A stretch of 64,000 nt of DNA from Betaproteobacteria bacterium (GTDB lineage: Bacteria > Pseudomonadota > Gammaproteobacteria > Burkholderiales > Rhodocyclaceae): NCBI GenBank assembly GCA_020621865.1, contig JAHRYW010000001.1, positions 150,071 to 214,070 on the forward strand. Direction: 5' to 3'. Shown in pieces: positions 11,957 to 22,198 of the stretch. Numbering within the stretch: position 1 is the first letter of the stretch; each line of letters begins with the position of its first letter. Below the pieces are notes generated by a model, which did not search any database, was not told where the DNA came from, and was given only the letters and a program-made list of their open reading frames with translations. A program made the position numbers and the translations under genes.

Positions 11957-12004
11957 TGTAGGTGAATGCATAACCTGAGAAAGCTGGACGCATAAACCGA
12001 GAAA
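11957..12004 (+). repeat. Left (gyrB-proximal) transposon end with two TnsB-type sites
   Basis: The end starts TGTAGGTG and carries two sites 22 bp apart: 11969-11982 (CATAACCTGAGAAA) and 11991-12004 (CATAAACCGAGAAA). Close spacing resembles the right end of Tn7. Sites are assigned by repetition, not by binding data. Confidence 0.85.
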
Positions 12005-12073
12005 ACTATGAACAACTGCCTTTCGATTGCTCTGTTGACTTATGGGGCGTCGGGCGCCCAGTAGAACAATTGA

Positions 12074-12098
12074 ACGGCCACCAAGAGTGGCCGTTTTT
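12074..12098 (+). terminator. Intrinsic terminator in the left transposon end
   Basis: An 8-bp perfect stem (ACGGCCAC/GTGGCCGT) with a 5-base loop followed by a T run. It would stop gyrB read-through before the defence operon. Confidence 0.8.
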
Positions 12099-12158
12099 CT
12101 TAGCCTTTCACCTTTCGGTCGTCCGCTCTATCGAATCGACAGTTACTGAATCATCATC

Positions 12159-13778
12159 ATGGCAAACAAACTCACTCTAGACACGCTCGAAAGCTGGCTC
12201 TGGGAATCCGCCAACATCTTGCGCGGCTCCATCGATTCGTCCGACTTCAAGAACTACATCTTTGGCTTGCTGTTTCTCAAGCGCTTCAACGACGTCTTCG
12301 AAGAACGCGTGGTTGGGTTGATGAACGACGAAGGTCTCAGCCGTGAAGATGCCGATGCCGAGGTTTGCGAAGACCAGGGAGATTTCCCGGAAACCGCCCG
12401 CTGGGGCTACCTCATCTCTCGCACCGAGAACATCGGTGAGGCACTCGACAAAGCCTTCCACGACATTGAAGCAGGTGTGAAGGGCACCGACCTGCAGCAC
12501 GTGCTTACGGCCACCCAGTACGGCGACAAGCGTGTGCTGTCCGACCATACTCTGCAACGCCTGCTGCGCCACTTCAACCAGTACCAGTTGGGTAATGATG
12601 ACCTCTACAAGGCCGACATGCTGGGCGATGCTTATGAGTACCTCATCAAGCAATTCGCCGATGACGCGGGCAAGAAGGGGGGCGAGTTCTACACACCAAA
12701 GGGTGTGGTGAAACTGGTGGTTGAACTGCTCGACCCGCATCCCGGCATGAGCGTGTATGACCCGACTTGCGGCAGCGGCGGCATGCTGGTGGAGAGCGCG
12801 CACCACATCGCCAGTTTGCCGGGCGGCACAATGCTGGGCGATAAGCCCAACGTCCTTCTGTACGGTCAGGAAAAGAACCTGGGCACCTGGGCCATAGCCA
12901 AGTTGAACCTTTACTTGCACAACATGCGCGCCGAAATCGAGCGCGGTGACACGTTGGTCGAGCCGAAGCATCTCGACGGTGACTACCTCAAGACCTACGA
13001 CCGCGTGATTGCCAATCCACCGTTTTCTGCCAAGGCCTGGTGGTCACCGCTGGAGCTTGAAAGCGAGGCAGAGAAAGAGGGCGACAAGAAGCCCAAGGCA
13101 CCCAACTACAAGCAGGTTAGCGACCCCTATGGCCGTTTTGCTTACGGCATTCCACCTCGCGGCTATGCAGACCTCGCCTTCGCTCAACACATGTTGGCGA
13201 GTCTGAAGGCTGACGGCCGAATGGGCGTCATCCTGCCGCACGGCGTGCTCTTCCGTAGTGGTGAAGAAGGCAAAATTCGCGAAGGGCTGCTGTTCGGCAC
13301 CAACACTGCAAGCGGCAACCAGCCCGGCGACCTCATCGAGGCTATCATCGGCCTGCCGCCAGCACTGTTCTACAATACTGGCATCGCAGCCTGTGTGTTA
13401 GTGCTCAACAAGCAGAAGCCCGCAACGCTTAAAGGCAAGGTCATCATCATCGACGCCAGTCGCGACTACCTCGAAGGCAAGGCCCAGAACAGCCTGCGTC
13501 CTGAGGACATCGCGCACATCGTGAGCACCCATAAATCAGCCTTCGAGCAGCAGACCGAAGTGGAGAACTACTGCCGGGTGGTGACGCTGGAGGAAATTCG
13601 CAGCAACGACGGCAACCTCAACATCGCCCGCTACATTGACAACGGTGAGACTGAGGAGGCGATTGATGTGGCCGCGACTTTGGCGCAATTAACCGCATTG
13701 GCCAAGGACGAGGCACAGATTGATGCGCGTCTGAATAGTTATCTGGTAGAACTGGGATTGCTGGAGGCAAGGGCGTGA
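12159..13778 (+). CDS. hsdM: Type I restriction-modification system, methyltransferase subunit
   Basis: A 539-residue HsdM that transfers methyl groups from SAM to adenine N6 when assembled with HsdS. The N-terminal helical HsdM_N domain ([14 protein letters not shown]) is followed by the N6-MTase domain with SAM motif DPTCGSGGM (from residue 201) and catalytic NPPF (residues 286-289). It is the first gene of the seven-gene defence operon; its stop overlaps the start of hsdS. It is cargo of the Tn7-like element. Confidence 0.97.
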   Translation: MANKLTLDTLESWLWESANILRGSIDSSDFKNYIFGLLFLKRFNDVFEERVVGLMNDEGLSREDADAEVCEDQGDFPETARWGYLISRTENIGEALDKAFHDIEAGVKGTDLQHVLTATQYGDKRVLSDHTLQRLLRHFNQYQLGNDDLYKADMLGDAYEYLIKQFADDAGKKGGEFYTPKGVVKLVVELLDPHPGMSVYDPTCGSGGMLVESAHHIASLPGGTMLGDKPNVLLYGQEKNLGTWAIAKLNLYLHNMRAEIERGDTLVEPKHLDGDYLKTYDRVIANPPFSAKAWWSPLELESEAEKEGDKKPKAPNYKQVSDPYGRFAYGIPPRGYADLAFAQHMLASLKADGRMGVILPHGVLFRSGEEGKIREGLLFGTNTASGNQPGDLIEAIIGLPPALFYNTGIAACVLVLNKQKPATLKGKVIIIDASRDYLEGKAQNSLRPEDIAHIVSTHKSAFEQQTEVENYCRVVTLEEIRSNDGNLNIARYIDNGETEEAIDVAATLAQLTALAKDEAQIDARLNSYLVELGLLEARA

Positions 13779-15085
13779 ATTCGGTAGCAAAGCCGGGGTA
13801 CAAAGAAACTCCAATTGGCTCGGTTCCTTCCGAGTGGTCTGTCAAACAGGTCGCAATGCTTGCTGATGTTGATTCTGAGTCCCTGCCGAAAAAAACGCCC
13901 GCTGATTTTTTGTTCCGCTACATCAGCCTTGGTGATGTCGATTCGGGAAAGCTGTTATCTGGTCACGACCAAATCACCTATTCTGAATCCCCTTCGCGAG
14001 CACGGCGCGTAGTAAGAACTGGAGACGTCCTGTTTGCTACTGTCCGTCCCAACCTGAAAGGGCATTACTTCGTACGCCAAGCACATGGCAATGTGATTGC
14101 ATCAACAGGATTCGCTGTTGTTCGGGCCAAGGCTGGAATTGCATCCCCAGAGTTTCTGTATCAATCGCTGCTATCTAAAAGCGTAGATACGCAAATCGAG
14201 AAGCTCACGGTTGGCTCCAGCTATCCAGCCGTCAATTCCGCAGATGTAAAAGGGTTGCTTTTATCAGTGCCTCCACTCGCTGAGCAAAAGAAAATCGCTG
14301 CCATCCTCAAAGCGGTGGATGAAAAACTGGACATCATTTCCCGCCAGATTGAAGCCACCCAGACCCTCAAGCGCGGACTGATGCAAACCCTTTTTAGGCG
14401 GGGTGTCGGTAACCAGAACACTGATGGTCGATGGGTGCCACATACCGATTTCAAAGATAGCGATTTGGGAGAGATTCCTAAGGCTTGGTGCACTCGCCCG
14501 ATTGGCACGTTGTTTGATGTCGTTGAGCGACCATTCGATATGTCTGAGGACAAACTGTATCGCCGTGTCACGGTCAAGCGTCGGTACGGCGGAATTGAAT
14601 TACGCGACGAGCTTCCCGGTAAAGACATCAAGGTCAAGAACCAGTTTTTGGTTAAGGAGGGTGATTTCCTGATTTCTGAACGCCAGATTGTTCATGGTGC
14701 GTGTGGCATTGTGCCTGCTGAATTGGCAGGGGCACTGGTATCGAACGAATATCTGGTGTTAAAGGCCAAGGATGGTATCGATGTGCGTTACTTCGGCTAC
14801 CTTGTTCAGCTGTTGAGGTATGCAAAGTATTTCCTGCTTTGTAGTCAGGGTGTGGACATCGAGAAATTCCTTTTTAAGCCAAAGGACTGGCTCAAAAAAT
14901 TGATTCCTGTGCCGCCGCACGAAGAGCAGGTACGGATTGCTGACATGCTTTCCACTATCGAAGAGAAGCTTCAATCGTTTCAACGCAGGCAGTCTGTGTT
15001 CCAGCAGCTCAAGTGCGGCCTCATGCAGAAACTGCTGACCGGCGAATGGCGGGTCAAGCTCGACGAAGAAGCGGTCACGGCCTGA
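13775..15085 (+). CDS. hsdS: Type I restriction-modification system, specificity subunit
   Basis: A 436-residue HsdS with two target-recognition domains, which set the bipartite DNA site, each followed by a conserved helix. The repeats are [20 protein letters not shown] after the first domain and [20 protein letters not shown] after the second, each ending in a GLMQ-type helix. It starts at GTG 13775, overlapping the hsdM stop by 4 bp. The recognition sequence cannot be predicted from this alone. Confidence 0.95.
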   Translation: MNSVAKPGYKETPIGSVPSEWSVKQVAMLADVDSESLPKKTPADFLFRYISLGDVDSGKLLSGHDQITYSESPSRARRVVRTGDVLFATVRPNLKGHYFVRQAHGNVIASTGFAVVRAKAGIASPEFLYQSLLSKSVDTQIEKLTVGSSYPAVNSADVKGLLLSVPPLAEQKKIAAILKAVDEKLDIISRQIEATQTLKRGLMQTLFRRGVGNQNTDGRWVPHTDFKDSDLGEIPKAWCTRPIGTLFDVVERPFDMSEDKLYRRVTVKRRYGGIELRDELPGKDIKVKNQFLVKEGDFLISERQIVHGACGIVPAELAGALVSNEYLVLKAKDGIDVRYFGYLVQLLRYAKYFLLCSQGVDIEKFLFKPKDWLKKLIPVPPHEEQVRIADMLSTIEEKLQSFQRRQSVFQQLKCGLMQKLLTGEWRVKLDEEAVTA

Positions 15086-15121
15086 ACTGGCACTATCAAA
15101 AAATACAGGGAGCAACGGGAC

Positions 15122-18100
15122 ATGGGTGGTGCGGAGAAAGTAGGCGTTGAGACTCCGGCAATCGAATGGCTGGTCAAGCTGGGCTATACCCATTTACCCG
15201 GCAGCCAAGTGGAGGTGTCGCATCGCCATCTCGCCCCGGTGCTCGAGAATATCCTGTCGCCCCGACTGTTGTCGCTGAACCCCTGGCTCGTCAAGGCGCC
15301 CGGTGGTGTCAGCGCCGCGCTGGTGGAACTACGCAAACGGGTCAATGACGAGCTGCTGCCTGCGAACAAGGCGTTCTGGGAGCAGGTTGTACACCGCTCC
15401 GACATCCAGGTGAAAGATGGGGAAGGTAGCCCGCGCAGCGTGCGCTTCTTCGACGCGACCACTGTCGCCAACAACGACTTCCACGTGGTCGACCAATACG
15501 TCGGTCGCAATCCAGACGACGACGTGTTCCGCCCCGACCTGTTGCTGTTCGTGAATGGTCTGCCCCTAGCCATCATCGAATGCAAGGCTAGCCACCACCG
15601 CCTCGATGAAGCACTGGCACAACTGGACGGCTACCGGGCCGCCTTTCCGGCCCAGTTCGTATTCAACCAGATATCCGTTGGCCTCAATCGCCGCCAAGGG
15701 TTGTACGGAGCCATCTTTACGCCACCGGCTTTCTACGCCCACTACCGCTTACAGGAGGCCGAGCGCGTTGAGGTGGCGGCACTGCTGGGGACTGAGCCAA
15801 GTAAGCAGGAGCAGTTGTTGTGGGCCTTGTTTGAGCCCGCGCGCTTCCTGGAACTCGTCACGCACTATGTGCTGTTCGAAACCCGTGAGGGCAAGACGGC
15901 CAAGAAGCTCCCGCGCTATCAGCAGTGGCGCGCCGTACGCCAGACGGTGCTGCGCCTGACTGCGCCGACCCCTGTCGGTGGCGTCATCTGGCATACCCAG
16001 GGCAGTGGCAAATCGCTGACCATGGCTTTGTTGGCGAGACTGTTGCGGGCCGAGAGCACGGGCCTCGACAATCCGACTGTGCTGGTGCTGACCGACCGGC
16101 GTGACCTCGACAAGCAAATCTTCGACACCTTTCATGCGGTGGGTATCAAGGCTATCCAGGCAGTGTCGGTCGATGGCCTCATCAGGATGCTGTCGAACGA
16201 CTATGGCAGCGTGTTCACGACCACCGTCCAAAAATTCCAGGAAAAGGATGAGAAGGATGGGGCCGAAGACGCGGCCCAGGCGGTACCTGTGGTAGATGAG
16301 AACGAAATCCTGCAAGCGGTCCGGAGTCGGCGAGTGCGGGACGGTAAGGACTTCTTTCTGCTCGAAGAGCGCAATACGAACTTCGGCCTGTGCGACGAAG
16401 ATGGGGTGCTATTGCCCGCCAACTGGGAAGAGTTAAGCCGAGAGAAGGTGAATTTCCGAGTGCTGAGCATGAAGGACAACTTCTATGTGCTGGTCGACGA
16501 AGCGCACCGCAGCCAGTACGATTTTCTGGCCGCCTTCATGCGGGCTAGCCTGCCGAACGCCAAGTTTATCGCCTTCACCGGTACGCCTCTGCTGAATGAC
16601 GACAAGCACACGCTGGCGGAGTTTGGCGGCGGCGAATACATCGATGAATACCGCTTGCATGAGGCAGTGGCCGATGGTGCGACCTTGCCCATCAAGTATC
16701 AGGATGCCTGGGTCGCGCTCGCTCCTGATGCCAAGTTAGACCAGGCCTTCAAGGACCAGTTTGCAAAGGAAACCGAAGCTAGAAAGTTGGTGCTCAAGAA
16801 GGAACTGCTGACGCGCTGGCGACAGGCCGGCGACCGAATGGAGAAGGTAGCCCACCATCTGGTTGAGCACTTCTTGAGCAATGTGCGAGCGAAAGGCCTC
16901 AAGGGTATGTTGGTCTGCGACGGGCGCGAAATGGCCGTGCGCTACAAGGACCTGCTCGACGCCATCATGAGGGAGCGTACAGAGCAGGGTTTGCCCACCT
17001 TCGAGAGTCGTGTGGTGGTGTCCCTGGCCAGCATCACAGGGTCGCGAACTGGTGCATCCGAGCAGGAAGCGGCAGCTGAGTACAAGGTCGACGCCAAGCA
17101 GGTGCAAACCATCGAAGAGCGTGTGCGAGCGGAAGTAAAGGCCGGCAAGCAACCGGTGGCGATGCCGGCTGAGCAAGTTGCCAACTTCGTCAGCAAGCTC
17201 TTTCCGTTGCCATATGGAAACGAAACCAAAGGCAAGGATGGCAAGGTGCACGCCAACAACGTGGGGCTCATTATTGTCTCCGACATGCTGCTTACCGGTT
17301 GGGATGCGCCTATCGTTGGCACCATGTACCTGGATAAGCCGCTCAAGGAACACACCCTTCTTCAGGCCATTGCGCGCGTGAACCGCACCCTGGAGGGCAA
17401 GAATGCCGGGTACATCGTGGATTACCACGGCGTAGTCGAGCATCTGGACCACGCACTCAAGATTTACGGTGGTGAAGTCAAACCGGCCCAGGTCTGGGAA
17501 GGGGTGGAGAGTGAGCTACCCAAACTGCAGGCGACCCAGGAGCGCATCCTCAAGCTGCTGCCACGCAAGCATGACCCGGTCGGCCAGCGCGAGGACTACA
17601 AGAACGATGCGGAGGTCTTCCTCGACCCGGTAACGCGTCTGGATATGGTCGAAGACTTCCTGGAATTGGTGAAACAGTTCAACCGCAGCATCGACATCAT
17701 CCTGCCCGATGTGCGCGGCCTGCCTTTCAAGCCCTACTTCACCTTGTTCGCGGAAATCCGCCTGATGCTACGGGACAAGTTACCGGGTACTACCTACCGG
17801 GAGCGCATTACCAAGCTGGAGTCGTTGCTCCTGCAGCAACTGCTTGATGAGTACATCAGTGCCAGTCCAGCCAAGAGCTTGCTTGGCAAGGAGGTGTCGA
17901 TTCTGGATGCGTCGGATATGGCCCGGCTGAAGAAGCTGGCCAGCCCCGGCAGCCAGGCGTTGGTCATGAAAAACCAGCTGAAGCACACCATAATGACGGG
18001 GCGCGACAGGGACCCGTCTTTTTTCGACAAGCTCGCCGCAGAGCTGGAGAAGTTGCTCGAAGAGGAAAAGGCAGGCCGGATTTCACAAGTCAAATTCCTA

Positions 18101-18415
18101 GAGCAACTGGAACTGTTCGGTCAGCGCATCAAGGACAAAGACAACACCGGCTTTGCCATCGCGGCGCAGTCAGCGGTTTTTCACTTCCTTGAATCTCAAC
18201 TTGCGAGCGAGCTGGCGAGGGTTGTGACGACCAAACTATTCGAGGATGCAGAGCTCTGCCGCACTATCGCTTCCGGTAACTGGAAAGCGATGCCAGACCT
18301 ACACCCTGATTTGAGAAAGCACATCACCAGCCTGCTTGTCCCGTTGGCGGGATGGCAACGCGCGGTAGCCCGGGACCACGCCGCGCAAGTTCTGAATATT
18401 CTGCTTAAGAACTGA
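15122..18415 (+). CDS. hsdR: Type I restriction endonuclease, motor/nuclease subunit
   Basis: A 1097-residue HsdR that translocates DNA and cuts it far from the recognition site. An N-terminal PD-(D/E)xK nuclease is seen as RPDLLLF then IECK (E153, K155). The SF2 motor has Walker A QGSGKS (residues 293-298) and the DEAH box at 459-462, followed by the SAT-like motif FTGTP and the C-terminal helicase and HsdM-contact regions. All catalytic residues are present. It lies 36 bp after hsdS and 2 bp before the next gene. Confidence 0.97.
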   Translation: MGGAEKVGVETPAIEWLVKLGYTHLPGSQVEVSHRHLAPVLENILSPRLLSLNPWLVKAPGGVSAALVELRKRVNDELLPANKAFWEQVVHRSDIQVKDGEGSPRSVRFFDATTVANNDFHVVDQYVGRNPDDDVFRPDLLLFVNGLPLAIIECKASHHRLDEALAQLDGYRAAFPAQFVFNQISVGLNRRQGLYGAIFTPPAFYAHYRLQEAERVEVAALLGTEPSKQEQLLWALFEPARFLELVTHYVLFETREGKTAKKLPRYQQWRAVRQTVLRLTAPTPVGGVIWHTQGSGKSLTMALLARLLRAESTGLDNPTVLVLTDRRDLDKQIFDTFHAVGIKAIQAVSVDGLIRMLSNDYGSVFTTTVQKFQEKDEKDGAEDAAQAVPVVDENEILQAVRSRRVRDGKDFFLLEERNTNFGLCDEDGVLLPANWEELSREKVNFRVLSMKDNFYVLVDEAHRSQYDFLAAFMRASLPNAKFIAFTGTPLLNDDKHTLAEFGGGEYIDEYRLHEAVADGATLPIKYQDAWVALAPDAKLDQAFKDQFAKETEARKLVLKKELLTRWRQAGDRMEKVAHHLVEHFLSNVRAKGLKGMLVCDGREMAVRYKDLLDAIMRERTEQGLPTFESRVVVSLASITGSRTGASEQEAAAEYKVDAKQVQTIEERVRAEVKAGKQPVAMPAEQVANFVSKLFPLPYGNETKGKDGKVHANNVGLIIVSDMLLTGWDAPIVGTMYLDKPLKEHTLLQAIARVNRTLEGKNAGYIVDYHGVVEHLDHALKIYGGEVKPAQVWEGVESELPKLQATQERILKLLPRKHDPVGQREDYKNDAEVFLDPVTRLDMVEDFLELVKQFNRSIDIILPDVRGLPFKPYFTLFAEIRLMLRDKLPGTTYRERITKLESLLLQQLLDEYISASPAKSLLGKEVSILDASDMARLKKLASPGSQALVMKNQLKHTIMTGRDRDPSFFDKLAAELEKLLEEEKAGRISQVKFLEQLELFGQRIKDKDNTGFAIAAQSAVFHFLESQLASELARVVTTKLFEDAELCRTIASGNWKAMPDLHPDLRKHITSLLVPLAGWQRAVARDHAAQVLNILLKN

Positions 18416-18417
18416 CC

Positions 18418-19128
18418 ATGCCGCGTTTGCACTATGGCCAGACAGTCATCGAATGGCAGTTCCAGGCAGATGCCAGCCTGAAACGTCACTACGTGACGGT
18501 CGAACGTGGTCGTCCTGTGTTGCTACGTGGACCGTTGGTAGATGCGTCTGAGCAGGAGGCGCTAGTCCGTCAGCGTGCCCGTTGGATTAGAGAAAAGTTG
18601 GCCCAAGTTAACAAGCCACGTGCGGAAGGCGCTGTCGTAACGGGTAGCCGTCTGCGGTATTGCGGGCGGAGCTACTTCACGGAAGTCCGTCATGTCCCCG
18701 GGCTGGCCATGCCGCGATTGGCCTTTACGGCTTCGCGATTTGTTGTCGAATGCTCCGAGGGAGCCCTGGTCGCCCCAGAGGTCGTGGAGCAGTTACTTGA
18801 GGGCTTCTACCGGGAGCGCGCAGAGGCGAAGTTACCGTCCAGAGTTCGTCATTGGGAGCGCGAGACGGGATTGAAATCAGCTGGTGCACGCATTCGGCAG
18901 TTTCAAAGTCGGTGGGCAAGTTGTGATGCAAAAAACATACTGCAGTTCCACCCGCGTGTGATGGAGCTGGCTGTTACTGTGCAGGACTACATCATCATCC
19001 ACGAGCTTTGCCATACGGTAGAAAAGAACCACACCAAGGCATTCTGGCTCCTTCTTTCGCGAACTATGCCAGGCTGGCAGCAGCTACACGAGACCTTGGA
19101 GCGGGCTGCGTTCGGGGACGCAATCTAG
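18418..19128 (+). CDS. YgjP-like (DUF45) zinc metallopeptidase
   Basis: A 236-residue protein of the YgjP/SprT-like metallopeptidase family, with HELCH at 195-199 and H205 (zinc site HExxH...H) and the upstream family signature QSRWASC. Members are very often encoded beside type I restriction systems; the biological substrate is not settled. It begins 2 bp after hsdR, so it is almost certainly translated from the same message. Confidence 0.88.
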   Translation: MPRLHYGQTVIEWQFQADASLKRHYVTVERGRPVLLRGPLVDASEQEALVRQRARWIREKLAQVNKPRAEGAVVTGSRLRYCGRSYFTEVRHVPGLAMPRLAFTASRFVVECSEGALVAPEVVEQLLEGFYRERAEAKLPSRVRHWERETGLKSAGARIRQFQSRWASCDAKNILQFHPRVMELAVTVQDYIIIHELCHTVEKNHTKAFWLLLSRTMPGWQQLHETLERAAFGDAI

Positions 19129-19173
19129 TTAAACTGCATAACCGAACTCGGTAATCAAAGAAAGGGAGCAGAA

Positions 19174-20418
19174 ATGGCATTCGTGGGAATCCGGGGCGCT
19201 ACACCTTTGAAGGACGCGATTGAGCTTCGCGCGCATCTCGCCACTTTGTTGCGACTCGAAAACGTCGGCATCTTCCTGGGGGCGGGTGCATCGGTTGCTG
19301 CGGGTGGAAAGACGATGTGGCACCTATGGGATGACTTCGTAGACACATCACCCAACGAGGCACAATGGATGGTCGACAATGAATTTGTCGAGCCTAGCGC
19401 GGTTGATGACCCTTTGGTCCGAGATGTTCCCAACGTTGAAAAACTTGGCGACGCGCTGGAGATTGCTCGTGTCGAGTGGCGGCGCCAGAACAGTGTGCAT
19501 CTCCCCGAACTAGAACGTGCTCGTGCTCATCTCGCGCGGGCAGTAGTCCGCGCGGCACAATTGCAGCCTTCGTGGTGGACATCGCCAGGCGGGGCTGAAG
19601 CCGATGCGGAGCAACTACAGCACCACCGAGCAGTTTTGCAGAAGCTAGTCGCGGCGCGGCAACCAGGCCAGGCGGCGCCATGGGTATTCACAACCAACTA
19701 TGACCTGGCAATTGAGTGGGCTGCTGAGTCCATTGACCTTCAGGTGGTCGACGGATTTCTAGGTATCCACGGTCGTCGCTTTTCCCCACAGAGCTTCGAC
19801 TTGGGTTTTCGGAATACGCAGGCGCGTGGCGAGGCTCGCTTCGGGGTCTATAACATTTACCTCGCGAAGCTTCACGGGTCGCTGAGTTGGCGGGAGGATG
19901 CGGAACAGGTCTACGAAGTTCAGGCACCGTTGGCAGGACAACAAATCCAGGAGTTTCTAGGTGATGCTGCCAAGACTGAACTCGGCCTCATGGTTATGCC
20001 AAGGGCTGCAAAGTACATGCAGACCGTTGGGTATGTGCTGGGCGAACTGTTCAGGCGTCTCTCTGAGTTCCTGTCACGTCCGCAAACAAGCTTAGTGGTG
20101 TGCGGTTATGGGTTCGGTGACGAACACATCAACCGGTTGCTGCGTTCGGCGTTATTGAATCCAACCTTGCAGTTGGTGGTGTATTTCCCAGGGTTTTCCG
20201 GCGATACGACGGCAGCAACGCTACCGGAAGCGCTCCGGAAATTACTGTCTTTGAAGAATCCCAGGGTTACAGTTGTAGGCGGAGGGGAGGACGCACACTT
20301 GGACAAGCTGGCTTCCCAGTTGCCCGACCCCCTACTTTACGATGATGACATGCGAAAGCTAGAGAAGGTACTCCGGGAGCCGCTAAGCGATGCCGCCAAT
20401 TTAGAGGACATCCTATGA
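19174..20418 (+). CDS. SIR2-domain defence protein (SIR2-HerA system)
   Basis: A 414-residue SIR2-like protein with GAGAS at 36-40, FTTNYD at 172-177 and the putative catalytic histidine in KLHGSLSW (H234), then a GYGFGDEHI motif. Such proteins hydrolyse NAD+ on phage infection, and together with HerA form the two-gene SIR2-HerA antiphage system. The ATG follows AAAGGGAG. Its stop overlaps the herA start (ATGA), which supports a complex of the two proteins. The assignment is from motifs and pairing. Confidence 0.88.
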   Translation: MAFVGIRGATPLKDAIELRAHLATLLRLENVGIFLGAGASVAAGGKTMWHLWDDFVDTSPNEAQWMVDNEFVEPSAVDDPLVRDVPNVEKLGDALEIARVEWRRQNSVHLPELERARAHLARAVVRAAQLQPSWWTSPGGAEADAEQLQHHRAVLQKLVAARQPGQAAPWVFTTNYDLAIEWAAESIDLQVVDGFLGIHGRRFSPQSFDLGFRNTQARGEARFGVYNIYLAKLHGSLSWREDAEQVYEVQAPLAGQQIQEFLGDAAKTELGLMVMPRAAKYMQTVGYVLGELFRRLSEFLSRPQTSLVVCGYGFGDEHINRLLRSALLNPTLQLVVYFPGFSGDTTAATLPEALRKLLSLKNPRVTVVGGGEDAHLDKLASQLPDPLLYDDDMRKLEKVLREPLSDAANLEDIL

Positions 20419-22157
20419 GGAGCCGTCAGGCGATTGGCTATGTCGTGCAAATTGACGGCGCAGAAGTTACCCTGAATCTCCTTGATATGCACCGTGGGCA
20501 GGTCGCTTCTCATCTGCAGGGTATCTCTCCCGTAACAGAGGTCGGTAGTTTACTGGCGCTCGATGCGGGTAGTCGTGTCTTGGTGATGAAAGTGCTGTCC
20601 CTTAGTTTTGCTGAGCCTAGGGAAGCGCATCGCTTTGGGGTTGGTTCAAGTTCCCATCAAACCGAACCCTTACGAAACGTCACCGGTGTCATAGTTGGGC
20701 AATTGGTGCGGGCTGAAGGGGTTACCCAGTTCATCAGCGATTCACTGCCTACACCTCCTTTGGGTGCGGAGGCATTTCCCATGACCGGGAGCGAATTAGC
20801 TGCCGCACTCGGTCATGCCGAAGACGAGGCTTTGCCCATTTCTCTTGGAGAAGACCTTCGAGGAGGAGGAACTCTGCGAGTTGGGCTTGAAAGCTTGCTC
20901 TCGCGGCACGTTGCCGTGCTGGGAAGCTCTGGGCAAGGAAAAAGCTGCTTCACTGCTGCCGTCTTGCAGCAGATAGTTCGACTGCCGCAGGCTCGCATAG
21001 TCATCTTCGACGTCAACGGCGAATACGCGGATGCCTTCAACTTGCCAGATTTGCCTGCTGGCGCGGTGAAGCACACTACCCTGGGTGGCAACGAGGCGGA
21101 TTCATTCAAAATTCCCTATTTCGCCCTTGGCAGGTTTGGGCTTAACCGTCTTCTCATTCCTAGCGAGAAAACACAGCGGCCAGCCCTTTCATTCGCGCTG
21201 GAGCATCTCAACAAGGTACGGTGGTTCCCAGCGGAAAAGGGGGCAGGGCTTGCAACCGACACCGCAGCCACGTTATTCGATGACTGCCGACAAGCAGGGG
21301 CTTCATATGCAGACGAGCGCATCCAATACCTTCGAACTGGCGCTGCAGCCTTGTCAAATGAATGGCCGCACATGGCTGCATTGGCTGCACTTGTTGCAGA
21401 GAGCCATGGCATTCAACCGGGAAGAAATGGGCCAGAGCGTTCGAGCTTTCAGTATTCAAATGTCTCCCCGCTAGTCACGCGCATCCATCGATTCGCAGAG
21501 GACCAGATGTTCACCGATGTAGTGAATGTCTCTGGCGGGCCAGGCCAAGGCGGTGCGCTGTCGTGGGCCGTAGAATCGGCCAATCTGGTAGAGCGCATTT
21601 TCGGTGGGCAACAAGTTGACTGGCGCGTCCATATCATCAACTTGCGCCGGGTTTCGCATGACCTCACGCCTTTTGTGCTTGGCTCGTTACTGGAACTTTA
21701 TGCTTACGAACTCTTCCGCCGTGGGCAAGAACAAGCTGTGCCCACGCTTTTGGTTCTCGAGGAGGCCCACCATTACATGCGGCCTATCGGTTCTGGAGAG
21801 GAGGCCAACGAAAACTCCCTGGCGTATGAGCGTTTAGCCAAGGAAGGTCGTAAATTCGGTCTGGCACTCTGGCTAAGCACACAGCGGCCGTCAGAAATTT
21901 CGCCTACCGTGCTGTCTCAGTGCAATAACTGGGTGACGTTCCGGCTCACCTCCGAAAAGGACCTCAATGCCGTGCAAACCGCAAGTGAGTGGGCTGACCG
22001 TCGTGAAGTAAGGCGCATTGCTGGATTAGCGCGACAAACTGCGATTGTCTTCGGGGGCAGCATCTCGATGCCGACCATGTTGCGAGCTCCAGACGCATCG
22101 CCACGACCACGGTCGGATGATGGGGCCTTCCGAAACTGGGGGCTTCCCGTCTTATAG
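20415..22157 (+). CDS. herA: HerA-type hexameric ATPase (SIR2-HerA system)
   Basis: A 580-residue FtsK/HerA-superfamily ATPase: a small N-terminal beta-barrel-like region, Walker A GSSGQGKS (170-177), Walker B LVLEEAHHYM and the HerA motif LWLSTQRPSEISPTVLSQCNN. Known HerA partners of SIR2 proteins assemble into rings that gate NAD-consuming or nuclease activity. Translationally coupled to the SIR2 gene by a 4-bp overlap. It is not the archaeal HerA-NurA repair pair because no NurA follows. Confidence 0.88.
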   Translation: MRSRQAIGYVVQIDGAEVTLNLLDMHRGQVASHLQGISPVTEVGSLLALDAGSRVLVMKVLSLSFAEPREAHRFGVGSSSHQTEPLRNVTGVIVGQLVRAEGVTQFISDSLPTPPLGAEAFPMTGSELAAALGHAEDEALPISLGEDLRGGGTLRVGLESLLSRHVAVLGSSGQGKSCFTAAVLQQIVRLPQARIVIFDVNGEYADAFNLPDLPAGAVKHTTLGGNEADSFKIPYFALGRFGLNRLLIPSEKTQRPALSFALEHLNKVRWFPAEKGAGLATDTAATLFDDCRQAGASYADERIQYLRTGAAALSNEWPHMAALAALVAESHGIQPGRNGPERSSFQYSNVSPLVTRIHRFAEDQMFTDVVNVSGGPGQGGALSWAVESANLVERIFGGQQVDWRVHIINLRRVSHDLTPFVLGSLLELYAYELFRRGQEQAVPTLLVLEEAHHYMRPIGSGEEANENSLAYERLAKEGRKFGLALWLSTQRPSEISPTVLSQCNNWVTFRLTSEKDLNAVQTASEWADRREVRRIAGLARQTAIVFGGSISMPTMLRAPDASPRPRSDDGAFRNWGLPVL

Positions 22158-22198
22158 GTGACGGGAAGCTCTCATACATTTCACGATAGGTGGCTCAA

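Noticed and set aside
19132-19150. Internal CATAACCGA similar to a TnsB site, before the SIR2 gene
   Set aside because: Only half of the site matches, and it is isolated within the defence operon.
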